Shown: piece after piece, positions 18,646-27,231 of the stretch
How the letters are laid out: the number at the start of each line of letters is the position of its first letter
Numbering within the stretch: the first letter of the stretch is position 1
DNA from: BOG-908 sp964242115
GTDB lineage: Bacteria > Pseudomonadota > Alphaproteobacteria > Acetobacterales > Acetobacteraceae
Direction: 5' to 3'
Length of the DNA stretch: 64,000 nucleotides
NCBI GenBank assembly: GCA_964242115.1
Contig: CAXSZX010000004.1
Coordinates: forward strand, 184,771-248,770
Translations under genes and position numbers: made by a program
The notes under the pieces: model-generated
What the model was told of the DNA's origin: nothing
Database searches by the model: none
What the model saw: only the letters and a program-made list of their open reading frames with translations

Positions 18646-19888
18646 GGCGCAGCGCCTCCACCGGGTCGGTTCGCGCCGCGCGCCAGCTTGGGTAGAGCGT
18701 GGCCAGCAGTGAGAGTGCCAGTGCCATGCCTACGACTTGCGTGACGGTCACCAGATCCAGCTTCGCCGGCAGGTGTTCGAGGTAATACACCGTGGGGTCG
18801 AACAGCGTGGTGCCGGTGGCCGATTGCAGCGCCTGACGGATGCGCTCGATGTTGAGGCAGAACACGACGCCGATCAGCGTGCCCAGCGCGGTGCCGGTAA
18901 TGCCCACCGACGCACCGCACATTAGGAAGATGCGCATGATGGCGCCTCGCCCGGCGCCGAGCGTGCGCAGCACCGCGATGTCGCGAGTCTTGTCCTTCAC
19001 CATCATGATCAGCGATGAGACCACGTTGAACGCGGCGACCAGGATGATCAGGGTTAGGATCAGGAACATCACGTTCTGTTCCACCTGCACGGCGGCGAAG
19101 AAGCTGTCGTTGCTTTGCGTCCAGTCGTAGATGCGCAAGGTTGGGTCGTGCAGCGCGGTGTGGATCTCGCGGTTGACGACCGCCACGTGCTCGGGGTCGC
19201 GCACCATCACCTCGATCTGGGTGACGGCGTTCTCCTTCTGGAAGAACACCTGTGCTGCCTCCAGCGGCAGGAACGTGTAGGTGCTGTCATATTCGTTCAG
19301 CCCGGCCTGGAATATCGCCACCACCTTGTAGGCGCGCACGCGCGGCACGGTGCCGAAAGCGGTCACCGCGCCGTTGGGCGAGAGCAGCGTCAGCTTGGAG
19401 CCGACATCCAGGCCGAAGCGTTCGGCGAGCGTCATGCCGATAGCGATCGCGTTGCTGCCGTGGAAATCGTCCAGCGAGCCGCTGCGAATGTTTCCAGCGA
19501 TGGAGGGCAACTTCCGCAGATCCTCCGGCTTGATGCCGCGCGTGATGCCGCCCGAGCTTTGCGAGCGGTCGGTGAGCAGCACCTGGCCTTCGATGACCGG
19601 CGTGGCGGAGACGACGCCCGGCAGCACACGGATCTTGCCGGCGAGCGCGTCGTAGTCGGACAGGCCAGCCGACGTGCTGGCATAGACGTCGAGGTGGCCG
19701 TTCAGGCCGAGGATGCGGGAGAGCAGGTCGTCCTTGAAGCCGCTCATCACCGCCATGACGATGATCAGCGTGGCCACGCCGAGTGCGATGCCGATCAGCG
19801 AGAAGATTGCGATGACGGAGACGAAACGCTCGCCGCGGCGAGCACGAAGGTAGCGGCCCGCTACGGCGCGCTCGAAGGCGTTGAACAT
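18638..19888 (-). CDS. lolC: Lipoprotein-releasing ABC transporter permease LolC/E
   Basis: The inner-membrane permease of the lipoprotein-sorting ABC transporter, 416 residues from ATG 19888. It has one N-terminal membrane helix (FVSVIAIFSLIGIALGVATL with the following IIVMAVMSGF, a family signature), a large periplasmic domain of about 210 residues, and three C-terminal helices with the FtsX-type fold. It ends YPSWRAARTDPVEALRHE, the standard MacB/FtsX C-terminal box. Only one permease gene is present, so it may act as a homodimer, as in other alphaproteobacteria with a single LolC/E. The longer frame to 19975 includes element A and is rejected. Confidence 0.93.
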   Translation of the reverse strand: MFNAFERAVAGRYLRARRGERFVSVIAIFSLIGIALGVATLIIVMAVMSGFKDDLLSRILGLNGHLDVYASTSAGLSDYDALAGKIRVLPGVVSATPVIEGQVLLTDRSQSSGGITRGIKPEDLRKLPSIAGNIRSGSLDDFHGSNAIAIGMTLAERFGLDVGSKLTLLSPNGAVTAFGTVPRVRAYKVVAIFQAGLNEYDSTYTFLPLEAAQVFFQKENAVTQIEVMVRDPEHVAVVNREIHTALHDPTLRIYDWTQSNDSFFAAVQVEQNVMFLILTLIILVAAFNVVSSLIMMVKDKTRDIAVLRTLGAGRGAIMRIFLMCGASVGITGTALGTLIGVVFCLNIERIRQALQSATGTTLFDPTVYYLEHLPAKLDLVTVTQVVGMALALSLLATLYPSWRAARTDPVEALRHE

Positions 19889-20356
19889 GGTTGATGTATC
19901 CGAGCGATTCAGGTCGAACGCGTTTTCCACTGAGGCAGACAAGGCAAGCAGTTCTTTTTTGAAAAAAAGAAACAAAAAACTTTTACTCTCTTTGGGAGTG
20001 GCTTGTTGAAGCGCGTCGTTTCGGTTGTCCGGGACAGCCCTGATAGGGCTTTCTGTTTCTTCTTCTCAAACGAAGGACTTGGGCGGCCGCTCAACAGATT
20101 GGTCGTCCGGATGGCCAGGAGGAGAGCAGGCTGTGATGCCTGGATCCAGGTTTCGGGCGACTTGGCCGGCGTCACCACGCTGATTGTACCGCGCGGAGGA
20201 CCGGGCTAGCCCGGCCACAACGGCCGAGGACATAACAGTTCAAAGCGATCGGCCGTGACTGTTCCGATAGAGCTGGCCTTGCGAACGTCAGATCTGTTCG
20301 CAAGACGGGTAGGTCGCCAGCACCGTTCAGGAACAAAAGCTTTTCGGTTCTTCTTG
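19889..20356. other. Gap between proS and lolC with element A copies
   Basis: The gap contains a full element A (19941-20082) and most of a right-half copy (20329-20380). Between them about 245 bp hold no supported gene; a GC-rich palindrome CCGGGCTAGCCCGG is seen near 20203-20216. Promoters for lolCD are expected here but none is clear. Confidence 0.5.
19941..20082. repeat. Element A copy 13
   Basis: The left arm is canonical (AAGGCAAGCAGTTC, T6-G-A7, GAAAC, AAAAAACTTTT). The centre is decayed to GGGACAGCC, and the right arm to GGGCTTTCTGTTTC with TTCTCAAACGAAGGAC. Confidence 0.75.
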
Positions 20357-20380
20357 TCAAAAAAGAACGACTTTCTTTTC
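20329..20380. repeat. Element A copy 14 (right half)
   Basis: Right arm only: GGAACAAAAGCTTTTCGGTTC, then TTCTTGTCAAAAAAGAAC and GACTTTCTTTTC. The proS stop codon (20357-20359) is inside it. Confidence 0.75.
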
Positions 20381-21688
20381 TCTCACCCGAGCAACCGCGT
20401 CCTCCACTGACATCTCTGCCCGCTCGCCCGTAGCCCGCCGCTTAACCTCGACCGTGCCCGAAGCAGCTCCGCGCGGCCCTACGATGATCTGCCACGGGTG
20501 CCCCATCAAATCCGCATCGGCAAACTTCGCACCGGCGCGTTCGTCGCGGTCGTCCAGCAGCGCACGGCCGGTGAACTTGTCGTAGATCTCGGCGCAGACG
20601 CGGTCGCAGGTGGCGTCGCCCACGCGCAGGTTCAAAATGGCGGCCGGGAACGGGGCGACGCCGTCGGGCCAGATGATGCCGGCATCATCGTGTGAGGCCT
20701 CGATGATGGCGCCGACCAGGCGGGAGACGCCGATGCCGTAGCTGCCCATCTCCGGCACCACGGCGGCCCCGCCCGGGCCGGCGACGGAGAGGCGCATGGC
20801 GTCGCTGTATTTGCGGCCGAAGTAGAATATCTGGCCGACCTCGATGCCGCGACCTTCGCGTTTGCGGTCGGCCGGCACGTCGGCCCAGCGTGCGGTGTCG
20901 TGCTTCTCCTCGGTGGCCGCGTAGTAGGTGTTGATCTGGTCGTGGAAGGCTGCGAGATCGGCGGGGTTGTCGTAGGCGGCGTTACTTTGCAGGTAGTCCA
21001 TCTGCTCGAGCGTCGAATCGTAGAACACCTGGCTCTCGCCGGTCGGTGCCAGCACGATGAACTCGTGGCTGAGTTCACCGCCGATCGGTCCGGTATCAGC
21101 AAGCATCGGGATGGCGCGCACGCCCATGCGCTGAAAGGTGCGCATGTAGGCCAGCATCATTCGGCGATACGAGTTGACGGCGCCCTCGTAATCAAGGTCG
21201 AAGCTGTAGGCGTCCTTCATCAGGAACTCGCGGCCGCGCATGACGCCAAAGCGAGGGCGCACCTCGTCGCGGAACTTCCATTGAATATGATAGAGGATCT
21301 GCGGCAGCTCGCGGTATGATTTCAGCGCCTGGCGGGCTAGGTCGGTGATCATCTCCTCGTTGGTGGGGCCGTAGAGCAGGTCGCGTTCGTGACGGTCGCG
21401 GATACGCAGCATCTCGGGGCCATAGGCGTCGTAGCGGCCGCTTTCGCGCCACAAATCGGCGGTCTGCAGCGTCGGCATCAGCAATTCCTGCGCGCCGGCC
21501 GCGTTCTGCTCGTGGCGGACGATGGCCTCGATACGGCGCAGCACCAGCAGCCCGACCGGCAGCCAGGCGTAGATGCCAGACGCCGTCTGCCGCACCAGCC
21601 CTGCCCGCAGCATCAGCCGGTGCGACGCGATCTGCGCTTCCGCCGGCGTCTCTTTCAGGGTGGGAACAAAGCTTCGCGACAGCCGCAT
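20357..21688 (-). CDS. proS: Prolyl-tRNA synthetase (short, alphaproteobacterial type)
   Basis: Charges tRNA-Pro with proline; class II synthetase. It has 443 residues, the short form without the roughly 180-residue INS editing domain found in E. coli ProS. Class II motifs are visible: motif 1 around GLLVLRRIEAIVRHEQN, motif 2 as KFRDEVRPRFGVMRGREFLMKD (near residue 150), and motif 3 as GSYGIGVSRLVGAIIE (near 310). The C-terminal anticodon-binding domain includes DDRDERAGAKFADADLMG. The last residues, ending KKVVLF, are encoded within element A copy 14. Being short, it probably relies on a separate YbaK-like editing factor, as known for this type. Confidence 0.95.
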   Translation of the reverse strand: MRLSRSFVPTLKETPAEAQIASHRLMLRAGLVRQTASGIYAWLPVGLLVLRRIEAIVRHEQNAAGAQELLMPTLQTADLWRESGRYDAYGPEMLRIRDRHERDLLYGPTNEEMITDLARQALKSYRELPQILYHIQWKFRDEVRPRFGVMRGREFLMKDAYSFDLDYEGAVNSYRRMMLAYMRTFQRMGVRAIPMLADTGPIGGELSHEFIVLAPTGESQVFYDSTLEQMDYLQSNAAYDNPADLAAFHDQINTYYAATEEKHDTARWADVPADRKREGRGIEVGQIFYFGRKYSDAMRLSVAGPGGAAVVPEMGSYGIGVSRLVGAIIEASHDDAGIIWPDGVAPFPAAILNLRVGDATCDRVCAEIYDKFTGRALLDDRDERAGAKFADADLMGHPWQIIVGPRGAASGTVEVKRRATGERAEMSVEDAVARVREKKVVLF

Positions 21689-21879
21689 CGTGCGTCCTGG
21701 ATGTGTGAGGAGCGCAAGCTACAACGCGCCGCCTCATCCGGCCAGCGCAGGTCCAGACGAGCCGATTTCAATCTATAGTTGAGTTGCAACGCAATAATGC
21801 TGCGCCGCAACAATGTAAAACGAAAGAATTGTGAATCACGCAAGGATTATTGGTGACGAATGTCATCGATCCTGCTACC

Positions 21880-22020
21880 TAAAAAAAAAGGCCCTACACA
21901 CCGGCGGCGGCAGGGCCAAGTTTAGGGAGGAAACGCCAGTCACACGACAGGAGGAGGAAAAATCCTCGTCCTGTCGGTGATCTTCCCAGGGTCCCACCCT
22001 CGGCGTCCATCTAAATCCAG
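21880..22020 (-). ncRNA. Candidate small RNA with Rho-independent terminator
   Basis: Read on the minus strand, about 140 nt fold into several hairpins. First is an AGGGT-GGG-ACCCT hairpin (about 21985-22000). Next is a strong stem CGACAGGA...TCCTGTCG (21945-21976), extended by inner GAGGA/TCCTC around a U-rich loop. Then comes an unpaired stretch with CTCCC-like anti-Shine-Dalgarno sequence (TTTCCTCCC, about 21923-21931). It ends with the terminator stem GGCCCT/AGGGCC (21890-21917) and nine U residues. ACGCC near the 5' end could pair with GGCGT to close the structure. No family was recognised. The alternative is that it is the 3' UTR and terminator of the DUF1467 gene about 70-80 bases upstream. 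Confidence 0.42.
21881..21917 (-). terminator. Rho-independent terminator
   Basis: On the minus strand, GGCCCT(GCCGCCGCCGGTGTGT)AGGGCC is followed by nine consecutive T. This is the clearest classical terminator in the window and is not part of element A or B. Confidence 0.8.
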
Positions 22021-22093
22021 CGTTGTTTTGCAAGTATTTTGAGCGGCCACACAGCTTATGCGTGTGTTGCAGGCAGTTCGCTTGATCTGCTGC

Positions 22094-22354
22094 CTAATCG
22101 TCGGGCATTTTCAGAATGCCGTGTCGAAAGCTGAGCCAGTCGCTCTCTATCAGTCCCACCGCGATGCCCCAAATGAGTGTGGCAACCAGCGTGGTCAGCA
22201 GCAGTTTGCGGCGAAGTTGCGGGCGTTCCGGGGCGCCGCGCCAACCTGTCAGCGCGTCCGGATCGTCAACCGGTTTGATGCCGAGCGGGAGGACGGCAAA
22301 CAGGGCTGTCCACCAGATGAGCACGTACAGAACGCAGGCGGTGAACCAGCCCAT
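22094..22354 (-). CDS. DUF1467 family small membrane protein
   Basis: An 86-residue protein of the DUF1467 family, known from alphaproteobacteria and of unknown role. It begins MGWFTACVLYVLIWWTALFA, a first membrane helix, followed by VLPLGIKP. The second helix is LLLTTLVATLIWGIAVGLI. The short loop between them carries the PERPQLRRK basic stretch. Its place between rnj and proS is conserved in the group, and it probably shares a transcript with rnj. It begins a few bases from element A copy 15. Confidence 0.88.
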   Translation of the reverse strand: MGWFTACVLYVLIWWTALFAVLPLGIKPVDDPDALTGWRGAPERPQLRRKLLLTTLVATLIWGIAVGLIESDWLSFRHGILKMPDD

Positions 22355-22356
22355 CT

Positions 22357-22491
22357 AGAAGAAAGCAGTTCTTTTTTGAAAAAAAGAACCTAAAAACTTT
22401 TGCTCCCTGTCGGGGAATCTTCCGCAAACGCGCGACAGCGGAGACAAAAGTTTTGTGTTTCGTGTTTTCAAAAAAGCAGGCCTTGCTTGCT
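22357..22491. repeat. Element A copy 15
   Basis: A full copy between the DUF1467 start and the rnj end: AGAAGAAAGCAGTTC, T6-G-A7, GAACC, TAAAAACTTTTG; centre CCTGTCGGGG and GCGACAGCGGAGACAAAAG; the right arm is partly decayed (TTTTGTGTTTCGTGTTTTC-A6-GC) and ends GGCCTTGCTTGC. The rnj TGA follows. Confidence 0.87.
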
Positions 22492-24137
22492 CAAACCCGC
22501 AGAAGATGAACGTCCACCATCGGCTTCTTGCCCAGCTTACGCCCGACGATCTTCCTCAACGCCGCTCTCGCCGCATCCTGCAGCGCTGAATCGTCACGGC
22601 GTAGTGGCGCCGGCAAGTCGGCAACCGCGGAACCGAAGTCGCGGCCTAGGCGCGCTGTCTCGGGGTCCTCCGGTTCAAACAGGCCAGGCGCGGTCACCCG
22701 CGCCTGGCCCATGATGCGGCCGGTGGCGTCCACCGCCAGGCTGCCCACCACTACGCCGTTGAACAGCATCCGGCGTCGCGCGGCCATGACACCGCCTTGC
22801 AACGGCACCACGCGGTTGCCGTCGAGTGCGAGGCGACCGACAGGCGCGCTGTCGGTGACCGACGGGCGGCCGGGGTAGAGGCTGAGGATGTCGCCGTTCT
22901 CCAGCATCAGCGGCGTCGCACCCAGTTCCTGGGCGAGTGCGGCGTGAGCGGAGAGGTGGCGCCATTCGCCGTGCACCGGCACCGCATATTGCGGGCGAAC
23001 CAAGCGGTAGAGGCGGCGCAGCTCGTCGCGCGCGGGGTGGCCGCTGACGTGCACCATGTGATCGTCATCGGTCATCACGCGCACGCCGCGGCGAACCAGA
23101 TTGTCCTGCACGGCGCCGATGGCTTTCTCGTTGCCAGGGATCATCCGGCTGGAGAAGATCACCGTGTCGCCCTCGCCCAGCGCGATGTTGGGATGGGTGT
23201 CCGCGGCGACCCGGGCAAGCGCGCTGCGTGCCTCGCCCTGGCTGCCGGTGATCAGGATCAGCAGGTTGCCATCGGGGACGTCGTTGGCGGCGTCCTCGCT
23301 GACGAATTGCGGGATGGTGTTGAGGTAGCCGGTCTCACGCGCCGCGGTCTCGAGGTTGCGCAAGCTGCGGCCGACCAGCGCCACGGAGCGCCCGCAATCG
23401 CGCGCGGCGATGGCCACGCTCTCCACACGGGCCACGTTGCTGGCGAAGCAGGTGACCGCGATGCGGCCCTCGATCGACTTGATCAGGGTGGACAGCGAGC
23501 GGCGCACGTCGCCTTCCGAGCCGGAGTGGCCTTCCACCAGCGCGTTGGTGCTGTCGCAGACCATCGCCAGCACGCCCTCGTCACCCAGCGCGGAAAATGC
23601 GGCTTCGTCCGTCGGCGGGCCCACCAGCGGGTGCGGGTCCAGCTTCCAGTCGCCGGTGTGGACCACGGTGCCGTAGGGCGTGCGGATGGCCAGCGCCTGG
23701 GCTTCCGGCGTGGAGTGGGCCACGCGGAGGAACTGCAGGCGGAACGGCCCGAGCTCGAAGGAGCCGCCGGACGGGATGACGTGCAAGCGCACCTCGTTGA
23801 CCAAATGCGCCTCGCTCAGCTTGCGGCGCAGCACCGCAGCGGTGAACGGGGTGGCGTAAACCGGGCAACGTAGCTGGCGCCAGAGGTGGGCGACGGCGCC
23901 CACATGGTCCTCGTGCGCGTGGGTGATAACCAGACCCAGCAGCTTGTCGCGCCGCTCGGCGATGTAGGCGGGGTCAGGCATGATGACGTCGGCTTCGGGC
24001 AGCTCGTTGCCGCCGAAGCCGATGCCACAGTCGATGGCGAGGTACTGTCCGTCGCATCGATAAAGGTTGAGGTTCATGCCAATCTCGCCCGTCCCGCCCA
24101 AAGGCAGGAAGGCAAGGTCGCCGGTTGTTGCGTCCAT
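22491..24137 (-). CDS. rnj: Ribonuclease J
   Basis: A metallo-beta-lactamase/beta-CASP ribonuclease with 5'-3' exonuclease and endonuclease activity in mRNA turnover and rRNA maturation. It has 548 residues. The metal-binding motif is THAHEDHVGA near residue 75, with HTGDWK and CDSTNA as later metal or active-site blocks. The beta-CASP domain contains TCFASNVARVES and GSQGEARSALAR. The motif HVSGHPARDELRRLY lies near residue 370 and the C-terminal domain follows. It is upstream of coaX in the usual alphaproteobacterial order birA-coaX-rnj; the coaX stop lies 10 bases before its start. Confidence 0.95.
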   Translation of the reverse strand: MDATTGDLAFLPLGGTGEIGMNLNLYRCDGQYLAIDCGIGFGGNELPEADVIMPDPAYIAERRDKLLGLVITHAHEDHVGAVAHLWRQLRCPVYATPFTAAVLRRKLSEAHLVNEVRLHVIPSGGSFELGPFRLQFLRVAHSTPEAQALAIRTPYGTVVHTGDWKLDPHPLVGPPTDEAAFSALGDEGVLAMVCDSTNALVEGHSGSEGDVRRSLSTLIKSIEGRIAVTCFASNVARVESVAIAARDCGRSVALVGRSLRNLETAARETGYLNTIPQFVSEDAANDVPDGNLLILITGSQGEARSALARVAADTHPNIALGEGDTVIFSSRMIPGNEKAIGAVQDNLVRRGVRVMTDDDHMVHVSGHPARDELRRLYRLVRPQYAVPVHGEWRHLSAHAALAQELGATPLMLENGDILSLYPGRPSVTDSAPVGRLALDGNRVVPLQGGVMAARRRMLFNGVVVGSLAVDATGRIMGQARVTAPGLFEPEDPETARLGRDFGSAVADLPAPLRRDDSALQDAARAALRKIVGRKLGKKPMVDVHLLRV

Positions 24138-24147
24138 TAGTTTCCTT

Positions 24148-24957
24148 TTACTCAGCTTCGATTATGCGAGTTCTGTCACGAGGTAATCTGGGAGCGGGGT
24201 TGCGCTCCGCCAACAGGCGTAGGCCGTCGAGCGTCAGATCCGGGTCGATCCGGTCGAAAATGGTGGTGCCTTCGGCGAACAGCGGGGCCAGGCCGCCTGT
24301 GGCGACGATCTTGGCCGGCGTGTCGAGCTCACGGCGAATCCGGGTAACCAGGCCTTCGACCAGGCCGATGTAGCCCCAGTACACGCCTGACTGCATTGCA
24401 GCAACAGTGCCGGTGCCGATCACCGCCTGCGGGCGGCCGATGCCGATGCGCGGCAGGCGCGCGGCGGCCTGGTGCAGCGCCTCGATGGACAGGTTGATGC
24501 CAGGGGCGATGGCCCCGCCGAGGTAGGCGCCGTCCTGGCCCACAACGTCGAAGGTGGTGGCCGTGCCGAAGTCGATGATCACCAGGGCCGCGGCGAAGTG
24601 GACAAAGGCAGCCAGCGCGTTCAACAGGCGGTCGGCGCCAACGTCCTCGGGGTTGTCCACCCGGATGTCGAAGCCCCAGTCCAGCGTGGCGCGGGCGACC
24701 AGGGGCTCGACGTTGAACCACTCCCGGCACAGCCGGCGCAAATGGTAGAGGGCGGCGGGCACCACGGTGCCGATGACCGCGCCGTGCACCAAGTCCGGCG
24801 AGAGCTTGGTGTGGGTCAGCAGGGTGAGCAGCCAGACCGCGTATTCGTCGCTGGTGCGCTGGGGTTCGGTGGCGATGCGCCAGATGCCGGCCCAGCGGCT
24901 GCCGTCGTGGACCGCGAAGACGACGTTGGTGTTGCCGGCGTCTACGACTAGGAGCAC
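24148..24957 (-). CDS. coaX: Type III pantothenate kinase
   Basis: Phosphorylates pantothenate, the first step of coenzyme A synthesis; a cytoplasmic ASKHA-fold enzyme. It has 269 residues. The phosphate-1 motif is VVDAGNTNVVFAV at the N-terminus, followed by RTSDEYAVWL. The phosphate-2 and pantothenate elements are visible in DFGTATTFDVV (about 130) and YLGGAIAPGI. The C-terminal part has IVATGGLAPLFAEGT, the adenosine motif. All catalytic blocks are in place. The gene lies between birA and rnj; element A copy 16 separates it from birA. Confidence 0.95.
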   Translation of the reverse strand: MLLVVDAGNTNVVFAVHDGSRWAGIWRIATEPQRTSDEYAVWLLTLLTHTKLSPDLVHGAVIGTVVPAALYHLRRLCREWFNVEPLVARATLDWGFDIRVDNPEDVGADRLLNALAAFVHFAAALVIIDFGTATTFDVVGQDGAYLGGAIAPGINLSIEALHQAAARLPRIGIGRPQAVIGTGTVAAMQSGVYWGYIGLVEGLVTRIRRELDTPAKIVATGGLAPLFAEGTTIFDRIDPDLTLDGLRLLAERNPAPRLPRDRTRIIEAE

Positions 24958-24974
24958 GTGAGACCTGTGAGGCT

Positions 24975-25106
24975 AGGCAAGCGGTTCTTCTTTGAAAACA
25001 AGAACCAAAAAACTTTTCTTCCTTGGGCGCACGCTGCAGGAAAAGACCGCGACAGCGGACGCAAAAGTTTCTTACTGCTTCTTTTCAAGAAAGCAGGCCT
25101 TGCCTA
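24975..25106. repeat. Element A copy 16
   Basis: A full copy between coaX and birA: AGGCAAGCGGTTC, TTC-TTTG-A4-C hairpin, GAACC, AAAAAACTTTTC; centre CCGCGACAGCGGACGCAAAAG; the right arm ends CAGGCCTTGCCT. The birA stop codon (25085-25087) lies inside the right arm. Confidence 0.85.
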
Positions 25107-25813
25107 GAAGCAGCAAGAACCTCGCCGCTTCTGATTGGGCTCGCGTTGCCGGCCAGCAGCAGCTCGCCCGCATCCGTCAAGCCGGCAAAAGCGCCTTTCA
25201 CGCGACGGTGCGGCAACTGCACCTCCATCATCGTGCCGAGCTCGTCGGCGCGCTCCAGCCAGGCGTCGCGCAAGGCAACATCCGACGCGTCGAGACGGGG
25301 CTCGAGCTCGTGCAACACGGCAGCCGCCACCAGTCGAGCGGGGGGCGCAGGTGGCGGCAGGTGGGCGGCCTTACGGTCCGGCAGCTCGGGCGCAGCGTGC
25401 AGGTTGGCGCCCATGCCGATGACGATCCAGGCGGCCGCGCCGGCCACCACTTCGCTATCTATCAGGATGCCCGCCAGCTTGGCGCCGTGCAGCAGCAGGT
25501 CGTTCGGCCACTTCAGCGTCAGGCCGCTGGCGTGCGCGGACAACGCATCGTGCAGTGCGATGCCGGCCATCATTGCCCAGCGGCCGGGCGCAGGTATGGG
25601 GTTAGCCGGGCGGAGCAGGACGGAGAGGTTCAGGTTGCCCTCGGGCGCAACCCAAGCGCGACCGCCCCTGCCCCGGCCCGCCGTCTGGCGGGCAGCCAGC
25701 ACGGCAAGCCGGCCGGGGTCGCCGGCGCGGGCGGCGGCCATGGCCTCGTCCTGGGTGGAGGCGAGCGTCTCGTGTGTCTGCCACCGCCAGCCGGGCGGTG
25801 CCGCTTCTGTCAC
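25085..25813 (-). CDS. birA: Biotin-[acetyl-CoA-carboxylase] ligase
   Basis: Attaches biotin to the biotin carboxyl carrier protein. It has 242 residues from a GTG (25813) that overlaps the nuoN stop (GTGA). It is the short, single-domain form without the DNA-binding repressor domain of E. coli BirA. Motifs are STQDEAMAAARAG, AARQTAGRGRGGRAWVAPEGNLN-type biotin/ATP loop (split here), LKWPNDLLL and GILID, and GMGANLH. The C-terminal six or so residues are encoded in element A copy 16. The longer frame to 26038 overlaps nuoN and is a shadow. Confidence 0.92.
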   Translation of the reverse strand: MTEAAPPGWRWQTHETLASTQDEAMAAARAGDPGRLAVLAARQTAGRGRGGRAWVAPEGNLNLSVLLRPANPIPAPGRWAMMAGIALHDALSAHASGLTLKWPNDLLLHGAKLAGILIDSEVVAGAAAWIVIGMGANLHAAPELPDRKAAHLPPPAPPARLVAAAVLHELEPRLDASDVALRDAWLERADELGTMMEVQLPHRRVKGAFAGLTDAGELLLAGNASPIRSGEVLAASRQGLLS

Positions 25814-27231
25814 CCGAACAGCGCCTTGGCCGCCTGGGTGGCCGCGCCAACGAACGGCGCGGGAAAAGCGAAGAACACCAGGGTAAAGGCGCCGGTGGCG
25901 AGTGCGACGAAGGATAGCGAGCCGGACCGCACGTCGAACGCAGCTTCGGACGGGTCGAAGAACATCACCTTGATGACGCGCAGGTAGTAGAACAAGGCGA
26001 CCACGCTGGTCAGCACGCCGATGATGGCGAGCGTCCACATGCCGGCGTTCACCGCCGCCTCGAAGACGAAAAACTTGCCGAAGAAGCCGGCCATCGGCGG
26101 CACGCCCGCCATGCTCAGCATGAAAATGGCCATCAGCGAGGCAAGCGTCAGGTCGTTCTTCGCGAGACCACCGAGGTCGCTGATCTTCTCTGCGGCGAGG
26201 CCGCGGCGGCGCATGGCGATGATGCAGGCGAACACGCCGGCCGACATCACCACGTAGGTGAGCAGATAGACCAGCACGCCGCGCACGCCCGTCTCGGTGC
26301 CCGCGGCCAGGCCGATCAGCGCGTAGCCCATGTGGCCGATCGAGGAGTACGCCATCAGCCGCTTGATGTTGGTCTGCGCGATGGCGGCGAAGCTACCCAG
26401 CAGCATCGAGGCGATGGCGACCAGTACGATGATCGGCTGCCACTGGATCGCGACGTGGCCGAACGGGCCGAACATCACGCGCAGCAGCACAACGAAGGGC
26501 GCCACCTTGGGCGCGGTGCTCATGAACGCGGTGACCGAGGTGGGCGCGCCCTCGTAGACGTCCGGAGTCCACATGTGGAACGGCACGGCAGAAAGCTTGA
26601 AGGCAAGACCAGCGATGATGAAGGCGATGCCGACGATCAGGCCGGTGGAGACGCCGGCCGGGTCAGTGACGGCTTGCGCGATGTGAGCGAAATCCATAGA
26701 GCCGGAAAAGCCGTAGGTGAGCGAGATGCCGTAAAGCAGCAGGCCCGATGCGAGCGCGCTGAGTACGAAGTATTTCAGCCCCGCTTCGGACGAGCGTAGT
26801 TCGTCACGCGCAAAGGCAGCCAGCACGTAGATGGCGAGCGATTGCAGCTCGAGACCCATGTACAGGGTCATCAGGTTGTTGGCAGACGCCATCACCATCA
26901 TCCCGACGGTGCTCAGCAGCATGAGCACCGGGAATTCGAAGCGGCTGATGTTCTGGTGGCGATTGTAGTCCAGCGAGAGGATGGCGCACAGCCCGGTCGA
27001 GCCGAGGATCAGCAGCTTGCTGAACTTTGAAAACGCGTCGCTGACGAACAGGCCGTCAAAGCCGACGGCGGTTCGCGTGCCGACCACGAGCACGCCAGTG
27101 ACCAGGCACGCGGCCAATGCCGCCATGGTGCAGGCGACCATGGTGTCGCGCTTTTGGGTGACGCCGCCGATGAGAATGGCCAGGGCGCTGACAGCCAGCA
27201 CGATCTCCGGAAGGGCCAGCGACCAGTTCAT
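25810..27231 (-). CDS. nuoN: NADH-quinone oxidoreductase subunit N
   Basis: One of three antiporter-like membrane subunits of complex I. It has 473 residues and about 14 membrane helices. Conserved features include the lysine-bearing helix GLAFKLSAVPFHMWTPDVYEG (split) and RLMAYSSIGHMGYALIGLA. It ends in a cluster of hydrophobic residues and AKALFG. The start overlaps the nuoM stop (ATGA). It is the last nuo gene and is translationally coupled to birA. Confidence 0.95.
   Translation of the reverse strand: MNWSLALPEIVLAVSALAILIGGVTQKRDTMVACTMAALAACLVTGVLVVGTRTAVGFDGLFVSDAFSKFSKLLILGSTGLCAILSLDYNRHQNISRFEFPVLMLLSTVGMMVMASANNLMTLYMGLELQSLAIYVLAAFARDELRSSEAGLKYFVLSALASGLLLYGISLTYGFSGSMDFAHIAQAVTDPAGVSTGLIVGIAFIIAGLAFKLSAVPFHMWTPDVYEGAPTSVTAFMSTAPKVAPFVVLLRVMFGPFGHVAIQWQPIIVLVAIASMLLGSFAAIAQTNIKRLMAYSSIGHMGYALIGLAAGTETGVRGVLVYLLTYVVMSAGVFACIIAMRRRGLAAEKISDLGGLAKNDLTLASLMAIFMLSMAGVPPMAGFFGKFFVFEAAVNAGMWTLAIIGVLTSVVALFYYLRVIKVMFFDPSEAAFDVRSGSLSFVALATGAFTLVFFAFPAPFVGAATQAAKALFG

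Larger units (their letters stand above)
21689..22093. other. Gap between DUF1467 gene and proS (AT-rich; holds sRNA candidate)
   Basis: The gap has two parts. The proS-proximal 190 bp are unusually AT-rich for this genome and include a minus-strand TATAGAT (about 21771-21777), a possible -10 for proS. The distal part holds a compact structured stretch (21880-22020) described separately. No protein-coding gene is supported. Confidence 0.5.
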
